From: Heterostelium multicystogenum
Lineage: Eukaryota > Evosea > Eumycetozoa > Acytosteliales > Acytosteliaceae
DNA length: 52,479 bases
Assembly: GCA_003667245.1 (NCBI GenBank)
Contig: RCNN01000526.1
Span: forward strand, 1-52,479
Direction: 5' to 3'
The translations under genes were made by a program, and so were the position numbers. Of this stretch, positions 11,494 through 22,535 are shown one piece after another. Position 1 is the stretch's first letter, and the number at the start of each line of letters is the position of its first letter. The notes under the pieces were generated by a model, which was not told where the DNA came from, did not search any database, and saw only the letters and a program-made list of their open reading frames with translations.

Positions 11494-13273
11494 AATCGCT
11501 GCCAAGAGTATTATTGATGACGTTGAGTTTGAAGATGAGGAAGACTTTGAATACTTTGACGAAGATGAAGAGTTCCTAAATGGTCCTTCCATTGTCACTT
11601 CACCACTGATAGCTTCTAATCAAAACATGTTGACTTCATTATTATCATTAGAAAAGATTAGTAAAAATGACAATTCCAATCATCAAAATAGTAGTAACAA
11701 TAATAAAAGTATTGCATCAGCTAATAATAGAAATAAAAACAACAACAATAACAACAATAATCATAAAAATAATGTTGGATACTCAACTGGTAAAAAGAAC
11801 AAAGATGATGATATTCCCAAAGTATTTTTCGATTCAAAGTTGGATTTAGGTATGTCGAAATGATAGGTCACAATTTGGAAATCTTATTAATAAAGCATTC
11901 TTCAAATAGTATTTACTGAGCATGATCCCTCTGCTGTTCAATTTTTAATGTATCAAGGTATTACCTCAGTTGGCATGTTGGCAACAATGACTGATTTATC
12001 GATTGCATTAGAAGGTATCATTGATGAAGAGCCTTCTTTGGAGGTTATTCAATCACTGGCAAGGGAATATCTCTTGACTGCTCCTCCAACTGAATTTTTA
12101 AATCTAACGGTCCCTGTTGACCAAATTCATCCTCACTCTTCATTATCCAGTAAGTTTTTATATTTACATAAATTGCGTTTTATTAATATCATTATGCTTC
12201 TTTAGTCATGGCTGGATTTACAGATGAAGATACTCAGTATATGCAATCAATTGGCATATTGACGTTGATTCAATTGGTTCACTCATCTAAAACAGTATTT
12301 GAGATTAAAGATGTAAATATCCAATTACTTTGTTTTTTTAATAACACTATTAATCTTTTTATGGAAGTCACCAAGATTTAAGCTCTTTGCAGATATGGCT
12401 GAAAAACTGTTGACCTATTCGATCACAACAAAACAAAGCCGTGCCTCAGTTGAAATTCCAGTTTCAAAACGTATTTATGGATATTTCTATTGCAGTACAG
12501 TTACTTTAAGAAACATCAAAGTTCGTGGATTCATTCAATCTTACAGTGAGTGTTTTTTAAAGATTGCGTTTAAAACAAATAGAAACTAATATAGTTTTCT
12601 ATATACAGAGCATTTGTTTGAGGACTATATCAATGTCGAAACTTCCATTAGATTCAATCATCCTTGGAGAAAGGTTTATTTCCGATATGTACAACAAACC
12701 TCAAAAGAGACAAAGATTGTAAATCCCACTGATCTTGATGTTTTTTTCATACTTGGTATATTTGTCTTCATCCGAGTATTTTAACTCCACAAGTGGTGTC
12801 ACTGGTATTCACTTCTTCTGGACACCAATTCTTCAAACTCCAACTGGAGTTAACATTATCGACCTTAAATCACACAAGCAAGAGTACTTATATAACCATT
12901 TAATGTAATTTATAAACTATATTAACTATTATATTTTTTAAATATCTAGATTTGAGAATCTCTACAAAATTGATCTCACCTCGGTAATGGAAAAAGGTTG
13001 GAAAATATACACCGTTGGAACTTCACTCAAGAGATTAAATGATATTAGTGATCTTAAGAAGGAATCAGAAAAAAAGACAGAGTGGACTTCCTATCAATCT
13101 GGTAATGACCATATACAACTTTGAATCATGGATATTTAATCCCAGATAATGGTTTCAATTTGTCAAAAGAATTTTTCACCTTATGTGATGACTATTAATT
13201 TATAAAAAGTTTTCTTGGATTTGTTGACTTCAACTTTGTATTTTGTTTTACAGATAATAAACCGAGTGTATAA
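11354..13273 (+). CDS. unrecognised eight-exon protein with acidic, Asn-rich N-terminus
   Basis: Not assigned to a family. Eight exons (11354-11849, 11910-12149, 12206-12312, 12368-12545, 12609-12718, 12777-12883, 12950-13101, 13254-13273) join with matching phases to 469 residues, which strongly supports a real gene. The first about 165 residues are disordered, with Asn runs and an acidic patch (FEDEEDFEYFDEDEEF). The rest is compact and well mixed, with two helical segments resembling short helical repeats (ITSVGMLATMTDLSIAL and SIGILTLIQLV), then a beta-rich part containing KVYFRYVQQTS, GIHFFWTPILQ and GWKIYTVGTSLKRL. There is no signal peptide or membrane segment. The last exon adds only DNKPSV and the 13102-13253 intron is longer than the others, so the 3' end is the least certain part. 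Confidence 0.75.
11460..11492 (+). repeat. AAT trinucleotide tract coding an Asn run
   Basis: About eleven consecutive AAT codons continue a preceding Ser-Asn tract in the unknown gene. A second, imperfect Asn-rich stretch lies at 11736-11770. Confidence 0.9.
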
Positions 13274-13276
13274 AAT

Positions 13277-13320
13277 ATTTATTAAAGATATCATTATTTA
13301 TTAAAGATATCATTATTTAT
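13277..13320. repeat. 19-bp direct repeat in a convergent gene gap
   Basis: ATTTATTAAAGATATCATT occurs at 13277-13295 and again at 13296-13314, with a partial third unit after it. The unit contains GATATC. On the minus strand the repeats supply AATAAA polyadenylation-like signals just after the SPT6 stop codon. The 66-bp gap between two convergent genes is almost entirely this repeat, so it may act as a shared 3'-end region. Confidence 0.75.
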
Positions 13321-13339
13321 TTCAGATTTAGGGTTAGTT

Positions 13340-16300
13340 TTAATCCCACTGACTTTGATGATCATCCCACTGTTGTTGAGGTCTACCATATTGCTGTTGG
13401 TAGGGTTGTGATTGCTGTGGATATGATTGTGGTTGTTGCTGTTGTGGTGGATAGCCTTGTTGAGATGGCTGTTGATATTGTTGTGGTGGCTGTCTAAAGT
13501 CTCTGTTGTCATAACCTGATGGACCATAGTTGTATTGTGGTGGTTGTCTGGTTTCTTGATATTGATCTGGTCTTCTTCTGTCGTATTGACTGGGAGGTGG
13601 TTGTTTGGTACATTCCTTGTTGTTGAGGTCCTCTCCAGTTTTGTTGCTGTTGTTGCTGTTGTTGTTGATATTGTTGTGGATACTGTTGTTGATATGGCTG
13701 AGGCTGATATTGTTGTGGAGGTCTCTGTTGTTGTTGTTGATATGGTTGTGATGAATAAACTTGTTGTGGAGGTTGTGAATATGAAGGTTGGATTGGGGTC
13801 TGATAAACTGGTTGCTGTGGCTTGGATTGAGAATAAGATTGATGTTGGACAGATGAAGGATGTGATGCCGAAGACGCTGAGGATTGGCTATTGGTTGGCA
13901 ATCTTTGGTTATTGGTAGTACTGCTACCGCTGATGTTACTGCCTCCTGTGTTATTGTTGAGTGGAGCTTTAAGAATTTGTTGGTAATTCTTCTTAAAGTA
14001 GTGTATTAATTCTTCAACTGTTCCAAAAGTTTTGTTCCTCATTTCATAACCATCTTCTTTAACTAAAATATACTCATATCTTGGGTTGGTATTTGGTACA
14101 TGGTAGAGTTTGACATAACCTGGCTTATCAGAACAAATGGCAAATGCATATGGAATTGATTTTGGGAAACGCTGTTTATCTTTTTTGAGTTTCTCCTCGA
14201 CTTCTTCTTTCGTTCCATTTCTCCAATATTTGTGCTCCTTTAAACTGTTGAGATTATTGATGATATATTCTACATGTCTTCCAAGAATTTCGTCAAGACT
14301 ATCATATTTGGTTTCACCGATATAAAAAGAAAGACCCAAACTAACTTGATTAGGTTTATCTTTTTCCTTGATATCGTGGTGGATAATCACATTATCTGAG
14401 AACTTGAATGTAACTGTGATGTGATCATATCCTCTGCTACTTGGACGAAGGAGTGCTTCACCAACAGGTCTATCTTTCAAGTGGTTTTCAGCCTCGGACC
14501 ATGTGAAAGAATGCCACAATGGATGTACAACTGTTCTCTTTGGTTTCTTTATTTTTTGTGGAACGGACTGTCTCTTCTTGGTTGCGGTGGTTGGTTGCTT
14601 TGGTGTCTCACCCAATACCAGATATGTATTTTCTCCGTTGAACTTAAGTTCATTGTAAATGATGTCTTCCCATTTCTCTGGTGCAAGATCAGATGGTTTG
14701 CAACTAAGAGTGACATGGAAACGTTCTTTTTCAATGGAAAGTACACGACAGTTCAATGTCTGTCCTCTTGGAAGAGACTTAACATCGTTTTGCTCGCTAA
14801 TACATTCTGGAGGAATAGTTCCTTCAATTCCATTTTCAAGACGGCACTTAACACCATCCATATTTTTAAATGTTGTAACTGACACTAAAGTACCAATTCT
14901 GAGTGTTTGGTCAGTCTCACCTGTGAGCCAACTAAATATCTGTGATGGTGTTGGTGGTTGGAAGTAGTTTCTGATGTCTGCAAATGGAGAAGTCAATTCA
15001 CTTTTGATGGCATAGAGTAATTTCTTCTTTTGTGTGTTCTGGCGAATCTCCAATAACTCTGCAAATGCATCGAGGTCTATAGATTCTAATTTCTTGGGAT
15101 CGTTCATTACTTCAAACACACAATCATTCATAACATCTTCGTTGAGGGAGTCTTGGTCAACAGTACGGTCTAGTGCGTCAGCTGCTATCTTATAAGCAGA
15201 GAGATAGTCCTCAGGATGGATACGTGTATCGTCTAGCGGGTTGGTATTTTGATTTTGGAAATATTTTTCTCTGATCTGAATGAAACCAATACAATTTCTA
15301 TATACAACGTCTTGGCTATTTAAAATCTTCTCTATAGATTGACGCGATGATACATAACCACCCTTTCTAATAATGGCATTGAGTAATGCTTGTGCCTTTC
15401 TGGAACCTAGACCCGATACAAACTGGAGTGGAGATGCAGAAAACTTATTCTTGACATATTTGTTGATATCTACACCAACTGCATTGACTACATTGATAAA
15501 ACAACGATAGAGAAGCTTCAACAAATAGTCTTTTCCAATCATCTCTTGAAGTGGATGAAGCTTTAAATACAATACTTCTTTGTTGTCGGTACAAAGATTA
15601 GAGTATTCAGAGAGTGGGTCGAGAGCACAACGAGCAACTGCAACTGCATGCTTCAGTACCGATGGGAACTCTGGAAACTCTTCAAAATAACGTTGAGAAT
15701 TCTGTAGTGACAGACCAATTTCTGGACAAGCAAAATATATCTCCGTGATAACTTTAAGATACCTTCTGAGTGTAAACGTGTGACATGGTCCCTAATCTCG
15801 TCAAATAGTCTCTTGCTGTCCATTTCGGTGGCACTAATGAGAATAAGTCTTGGTTTGTAATCAGTGAGCAGATTGGTTAACTTTGAAACATCATCTTGCT
15901 TCTTATTCTTTAGTGTTGAATCACCAACTCTGTCACACAAAAAGTCCATCTTTGATTGAGTGAGTAACTCAGAGTCCGAGTTTAGAATTGCACACATTGT
16001 TGGCACTTTCTCGCTTCCCCAGCAAAAAGACATGATATTAAAGCTCTTTGCTTCGTCGTCGTCATCGTCTTCATTTTGCTGGTTGGGTTGCCATGGAGCA
16101 ACACGAAGCTTCTCCTCCAATTTCTTGGCGCATTCAAAAGCAACACGATTGCTGGCCTCGGTTAGTAGTTTGTTCCTCAGCTCCTTTTCAAACACTGGAT
16201 ACAAAAACATGTTTAATGTATCACGAATGATTTGTTTACGCTCAGAGTTCCATTGTTGTGCATTTGTACTGGTTCCACTACTTAAGTAGAGTGCTTCCAT

Positions 16301-18403
16301 TTCAGGGATAATAACATTCTCGTGTACATGCTCCGGAATACCAATGGTTGTCTTGATGAATCCTTCACGCTCTGCTTTTAATATCAATAGGTATTGTGTA
16401 TCATCAAAGATATGGCATGGCTTCTCTCGAATCGATTTGACAGTGATATAGGGATGGAAGGCATCGATTTCTTTTTGTCCAACAGATGTTGGTGTTGTAG
16501 TGAGATATGCATACTTTCGATAGATCATACGTATTGATTGTCTGACGTTGGGATCAAATCCAATATCATGCGCCATCAAATAACGAGCTGCACGAAGCAC
16601 TGAATCGATGTTTCCACACTCGACACAGATATGTTTCATTGCACATGAGGAAGGATCATCGTTTGTAATCGGTAGGAACATGAGACATATAGTTGTCCAT
16701 TAAATTGATACCAAACTCTTGTGCTGTGATACCATAGTATGGCAAAAATTTTGTCAATCCTGCTTTAGTATATACTGTATATAAATCTCTCTTGATGGCA
16801 CGCTTGAACTTGGGAGTTGTGGTAGTAACATTATTTTCGTCGTCCACTAGAGTTGTTGTAGTTGATTTCGCTCTGACTCCATCTGGACCATTGATCATCT
16901 GGAACAGATCATAGAGATCAGCTATACCTTCCTCACTCTTACACTCACGAAGAGTCTGCTGATACTGTTCCAAGTTTGGATTAGCAGTAATAAATGCTTC
17001 CAATGACTTTTTAGAAGTGCACATATGGTTCCATTTTTCGTCGAGATCAAAGATTGTCCACAAGTCCTGTAATGTAAGTGGTTCAAATACATCCTTCTTA
17101 TAGGTATAAACAAAAGGAACTTCTAACATATCTCGCTGATAAAACTTCAAAATAGTAGATATGGTTTCAATCAAACGCAAATCCTTTCCATCCTTGGTAT
17201 CGAAGGCACTCTCATAAATCCATTCTGCTTCCTCATATGTTTGTCTTTCACTTGTGTAGGGTGTACCTTTTCTTAACTGAAAGCAATTATTATTAATATA
17301 AAATAAACTTTCATTGATTGTATCAAGCTTACTTGTAATCTCTCTGGTACATTCTTTTTACGAATCTCCTCGTCTGCATCGGTGAAATGCTTTTCCTCCA
17401 ATAGAGATGGCTCATATTGTTCTTTTATGAGAGAGAGGGCATCAGTTGGACGATCATTCTCCAACAACATATCTTCTTCCTCTTCTCCATATCTAGATCT
17501 GGTTCCACCTCTTCTTCTGTTCTTTTTCTTGAGATTAACTGGCTTTCCATGTAAATCAACAACAAAGTCGGCCATTTCATCTTCAGAATCATCATCCATG
17601 TATGGATCGTCATCCCTAATTGTATCTCTGTTGTAATCACTGTTGTTTTCATCATCTAATATATCATCTATTTGAGTAGTATTAAATTAACAGTATTAAT
17701 AAAATCAGGAAGTTGAGATTGGTTTGTAGAAAATGCATACCATTTCCAAAGAGACTGTGTTGAAGCTTCTCTCTTAGGTCTTCACTATCATCACTTGCTT
17801 TAAACTTCTTGAGACGTGAGAGTCGACCTTGTTCCTTACGCTTTTTCTTTTCATCACGACGCTTACGACGCTCATGACGTTCCTCACGACGTTTACGACG
17901 CTCTTCACGACGCTTCAGGGCTTCCTCATCTTCTTCGGAATTCTCTTCTTCTTCGTCATCGTCACCAGCCTCTTCTTCTTCTTCTTCGTCACCAGAAACA
18001 ACGAAGTCGTCGTATTGATACTGATCCTCTGCTTCATCGTCCTCCTCTTCACTGCTGTCCCTAAATTCCTCTTGATCCTCTGCTTCTTCATTAGGTCTCT
18101 TCTTATTGGGTTTTCCGTTATCCTCGTGATTTGAAGAGGGTGAATCTTCAACGTTATTTAATTCACCATCATCATTCTCGTTCTCCTCATCACTGTATTG
18201 GTCTAAATAATAGTAATAATTGGTTTAGAAATTAATATGAGAATCTACACAGATTTGAGCGATGACTTTGAAAACATGAGATTACACCTGCAATGAGACT
18301 TTTTATTGAAAAAGTCTAACCATTTTGTTGTTGGGTTGAATCATCGATGTATTATTTGTTGCACCTGATTATCTGTTCTAGAGATAGATAACTTACTTTT
18401 CAT
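13340..18403 (-). CDS. supt6h: transcription elongation factor SPT6
   Basis: SPT6 is a histone chaperone travelling with RNA polymerase II. Exons are 18403-18397 (seven bases), 18202-17741, 17667-17333 and 17276-13340, about 1580 residues. Order seen: an acidic N-terminus with a basic KRRDEKKKRK patch; a core containing the YqgF-like region (RLILISATEMDSKRLFDEI); helix-hairpin-helix DNA-binding motifs (QFVSGLGSRKAQALL); an S1-type domain (CRLENGIEGTIPPECIS); the tandem SH2 region (HSFTWSEAENHLKDRPVGEALLRPSS); and a Gln/Pro-rich tail. The frame slips about 16660-16690, about 15735-15755 and about 13600-13625, with conserved SPT6 sequence continuing on both sides and no room for introns. These are probably sequence errors. 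The stop at 13340-13342 is chosen because that frame continues the Gln/Pro tail. Identity is secure. Confidence 0.93.
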
Positions 18404-18720
18404 TGTTATAGCAAGCGAGTGGAAGGAGAACAAACTAAATTGTTGTTACCTGAAATACAATTCTTATTATTTTAGTTTCAGTTTTTATTTTTTTTTAAAT
18501 ATTGAGTTGGTTAATTTAGTCGCAACAGTTCACAAGTATTTTAAAAATCATAAAATTCAAAAAAACAAACGTTACTAACTGCAAAAAATCATCACTCCCA
18601 AAGACTGATTTTATATGAATGTAATGAAATTAAATTGAATGAAGATCATGCCTGTTTTGTTTTTTTTTTTTAAGTGATCATTCAATTTTAACTTTATCAT
18701 TTACACTAATAATAATAAAG
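18404..18720. promoter_or_regulatory. divergent spacer SPT6 / GST
   Basis: A 317-bp AT-rich region upstream of both genes, with a T run near 18660-18672 on the GST side. No specific motif can be supported. Confidence 0.35.
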
Positions 18721-19359
18721 ATGAATATTAAATTATATTATAGTCCAGGCGCTGCGAGTTTATGTGTTCATTGGATGTTGATCGAGATGGGAATAGATTT
18801 TGAGGCAATCCAAGTTGATCTTGCAAACAATGAACAAAAAGGAGAAGCATATCTCCGTATTAATCCAGCTGGAAAAGTACCAGCTATGGAGATCAATGGA
18901 AAGATATACACTGAATCCGTAGCTTTGTTATTCTTGTTGTCCGAACAATGCCAGAGACTCAAACCTGCTGTCGGAACTGAAGAGCATGCCAAATGGATTG
19001 AGCTTATGATTGTTCTTGCCAATGGATTGCTTCCATCATTCCGCGATTGGTTCTATGCTCATATCGATTGCAAAGGAAACAAAGACACCGAACAAATAAT
19101 CAAAGAGAATGCTAGAGGACGCATTGAGTCTATATTCGATCGTATCGATTCACTTCTTTCTGATGGTCGTACCTATTTGCTTGGTGAACAAATGAGATCG
19201 GTTGACTTTGTCGGTACCATGTTGATGCGTTGGTCAAGAAATATGCCAAAACCAGCCACACAGTGGCCAAATATCAACAAGTATGTCCAAAAAATGAGAG
19301 CATTACCATCATTCATTGAGGTCTACAAAAGAGAAGGATTAACCGAGTGGTCAAATTAA
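18721..19359 (+). CDS. glutathione S-transferase, bacterial-type
   Basis: A 212-residue, intronless cytosolic GST-fold protein predicted to bind glutathione. The thioredoxin-like N-terminal domain (about 1-80) has the loop YYSPGAASL, the cis-proline segment GKVPAM (Pro54) and the glutathione-contacting pair Glu65-Ser66 in YTESVAL. The C-terminal helical domain contains SVDFVGTML, the region of the conserved folding motif. The start resembles bacterial beta-class GSTs, in which the Cys of the PGACSL loop contacts the ligand; here that residue is Ala12, so chemistry may rely on the neighbouring Ser13 or the protein may be non-enzymatic. The resemblance and lack of introns allow transfer from bacteria, but that is inference. 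No frame break is present. Confidence 0.88.
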   Translation: MNIKLYYSPGAASLCVHWMLIEMGIDFEAIQVDLANNEQKGEAYLRINPAGKVPAMEINGKIYTESVALLFLLSEQCQRLKPAVGTEEHAKWIELMIVLANGLLPSFRDWFYAHIDCKGNKDTEQIIKENARGRIESIFDRIDSLLSDGRTYLLGEQMRSVDFVGTMLMRWSRNMPKPATQWPNINKYVQKMRALPSFIEVYKREGLTEWSN

Positions 19360-19781
19360 TTACACTAGCCCCACCACCAACCTTCAATGTTGCTTTCTAA
19401 TAATCGTATTGTTTTATTTGTAGGGTAATAAAGTTATCAAAACATAACAATAAACAAAAATGTATAATAAATGCGTGCACTGCACAAATTTGAAAAGATG
19501 GTTGCCTTAAATTGTATTGTGAGCAAAATCATTGTTATTGACTTATCTTTTTTGATTATATTAATAGACTTTTAAAAAATTAATATCTCAATAGGTTAGA
19601 TAGGACAGTGTTCTTTATTTGTTAACTAATAACAAATTATAATAAAATATATTATTTATTAGATATCTTCATATTGATATAAATACTACAATTTTAAAAT
19701 TATTATTTATTTGTATACATTTTAATATTCAACTTATAATGCTTTGGTTGCATGCTGGGAAGAGCTACACCCAGTTTTGAT
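19360..19781. other. convergent intergenic region
   Basis: AT-rich 3' flank of the GST gene and of the minus-strand RRM gene, with several AATAAA-like signals (for example 19424-19430 and 19450-19456). No gene seen. Confidence 0.5.
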
Positions 19782-20141
19782 TTAAAAATGGGTATTTTGA
19801 TTGTAGGTAAAGTTGGAATTACGTAATTGAGTTTGTGAAGTAACACTAATTGACTTTAAAAGTGGATCCTGGTGTTGATCAATACAATTGGCTGATCTTT
19901 GCAATATCTTGTTTGGTGTTGATAAAGAAATATTGTGATGACCATTGAGGTGAGCATCGGTGGAATAATATTCAAAAGGACTACTACGACTTAGCGATGT
20001 TTGATATTTTGGTTGTTGGTGTTGTTGATGTGGCATGTATTGTTGTCTATTATTTTGTATGAGATGTTGTAGATCCTGCCACTCGCAAATATTTGTACCA
20101 CTGTGATTTGGGTCTATATTGGATAGAATTAGATGGTTGTT

Positions 20142-20185
<44 letters not shown>

Positions 20186-22535
20186 GGAGTAGTTGCCTCT
20201 TTTTCTGTTGCATTTTTTGATATTGATCAAAAGCAAAAGATGAGTCGTTGACTTGAGACTCTTGTGAGTTTGCAAATGACTGATTGCCATTCATATGATA
20301 CCAAGAAGGTTCAAATTTGGATGAAAAGCTATCTTCATCCATATTTAGTTTGGGGGTTGGTGGTGAACTTTGGTTCCAATTTGGAGCAACTGGAGTTTGA
20401 AATCGTTTGCTATTATTATTATTATTGGAAAATACATGATTACTGTTAGGTTGTGGGGGTGATGTATTTAATTGTGAATAGTCGACTACATTGTTATTTA
20501 TGGTAGTAGTTGGCATTTGGAAAAGGGAAGAAGATGACCATGAGTTTTGATCAGATCTTGGAGATGTTGGTGTACTTGTTGCAGAGGAAGGACTCTGAAA
20601 CATGAAAACATTTGGTTGAGAAATAGGTGGTGGTGAAGGAATAAGTCTATTGGAAGGTGTTGAGATGAGATGACTCATATTATTACCAGCTTGAGTAGGT
20701 GATTGTAAAAGTTGATTATATAAATAATTAGATTGAGGAGGTGAAGGGGAAGGTTTAAATGAACCATTTGAAGAAACCTGTTGTCTCCATAAATTGGTAT
20801 TGGTCGAGTGAATTGTTGGAGATAATGGATTATTATTACAGTTATTGTTTGACTGATTTGGTGTTGTTTGCCTGATAGGTGGAGGTTGTTGTCCAATAAC
20901 AGATGTCAAGTTTTGTTGTGAGGTACGCAATTTTTGTGCTTGATATTGATTTTGAGAGGATGAGTTATGGAGTTTGGTACTATTCACATTTTGATTGTTG
21001 AAGTTTACACTTCCATTTGACGAATTTATACTGCTTCCTGAAGAGCTCAAGCTACTAATACTACTGTTGGAGGTTGATAACGATAAACCATTAAAAGATT
21101 GCTTCCAGGTCCATTGTAGGTGACCTGTCGGTCTGGGAAATTGAATTCTTGTGTCTAATATTTTTGGTGCCTTTTTAGATGTAGCAACCTTTTTTTTAGA
21201 GAACGAGCAATTGATCTTTACTCCCATTATTTCATTCTCACTGAAAAATCGAATGGCAGCTTCGCTGGCAAATTCTCCTTTTTGAGAGTCTTTAAAATGA
21301 ATAAAACCATATCCTTCATAATCTCCATTCTCTTTTTTTGGGATATTATAATGGTTAATCTTTCCAAACTCTCTGCATTTTGAAAAGATTAGTTTGTGTA
21401 AACCTGCTTTGGCCTATATTTAGATAGTTAGTATGCTAAGTAGTGTTTTTTGTTTTTGAAATGTACAAACCTGAGCAGGGTTAAAAGTTATATGAATACT
21501 CGTTCTCTGATCACAGGAATCACTCCATTTGATTTTAATTGGCTTTTCACCAATATATATACCATGAAGTTTCATTAAAGCATTTTCCGCTTCTGGTCTT
21601 GTATGGAATTTTATAAAAGCATAGTTATTAATAAATACACAGTCTTTATAATCTAATTGACCATAAGTTCTAGAAATATATTTGTTAATATCTGTAAAAG
21701 GTTATTTTCAATTTGAAAAATCGACATACGCAAAGATATCAAGAAAATCTTTTTGATCGTATTTTGTATCTATATTAGTTACATAAAGAGTAGAAATTGG
21801 AATGGCCCAATATACTTTCAATTCGTTGTGTGCACACTCTAAAATGTTGTAAATGATATTAGTTTACCTAAAATTGTTGAAATTATTTATCTCATACTTG
21901 ACAAATGTAGTGAAGTTTTGGCAGTTAATGCTTCAAATTCAGTCTTAAAAGCCAGCAAAACCATATCCAAGTGATTGTCCTTTTTCGTTAAATTTCATCC
22001 TAAAATGAATTGGATTATATTTCGAAATCGTAGGAAAAAAACTGTTCGTATGTCACCTGATGAGGGATATTACCAATAAATATATATCCTACAAGCATCG
22101 AATTAGTATCTCAGAATATTAAATCCTCATTTTAATTACCATACTTTTTTCACCACTATTCTTTTTCTCATTCTTCTCAGAGAATACCATATATTGATCG
22201 ACAGAATGTTGATCATTTTGATTTATATTATCCAAGATTGTTGATTGAATGGAAGACATCGATTTGGTAAGTGGTAAATTATTTGCTGGTGTATGAGTAG
22301 GGGAAACTGGAGCCATTGGCAGTAAGGTAGTTGATGATAATGACAATAACTCATTAACACTTTCGGAGTTATTATTACTATTACTATTATTATATATACT
22401 ATTACTGTTACTATTACTATTATTATTAATATTATTATTATTATTATTAAATTTGTAGATAGATTGATTATGTGTTAGATTTAGACGGTTATGTTTTTCA
22501 GAATGGTCGTCTATGAATGCTGACATTGGGATCAT
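19782..22535 (-). CDS. three-RRM RNA-binding protein with Asn/Gln-rich flanks
   Basis: Predicted RNA-binding protein. Exons are 22535-22145, 22088-21898, 21838-21730, 21691-21471 and 21413-19782. The N-terminus is Asn/Ser-rich. RRM1 begins with RNP2-like YIFIGNIPHQ and has RNP1-like LGYGFAGF. RRM2 starts STLYVTNID with NYAFIKFHTRPEAENALMKLHG. RRM3 has TSIHITFNP and GYGFIHFKDS. A roughly 440-residue low-complexity tail follows with a Gln run and many Ser, Asn and Pro. Two frame slips fall in RRM1 (T runs about 21940 and 22045), and the exon 3/4 junction at 21729-21692 is one base out of phase across an unusually short 38-bp intron. All are best explained by indels. Spacing of three RRMs recalls Mei2/ELAV/PABP-like proteins, but no orthologue is claimed. 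The upstream 3.5 kb is empty, which suggests a large control region. Confidence 0.8.
20137..20186 (-). repeat. CAA tract coding a Gln run
   Basis: About seventeen consecutive CAA codons, read on the minus strand (TTG on plus), in the C-terminal tail of the RRM protein. The tract is uninterrupted and so likely length-variable between strains. Confidence 0.9.

Noticed and set aside
13294..13527. Independent small minus-strand gene rich in His and Asn
   Set aside because: It is a wrong-frame reading of the SPT6 Gln/Pro-rich tail created by one frame slip.
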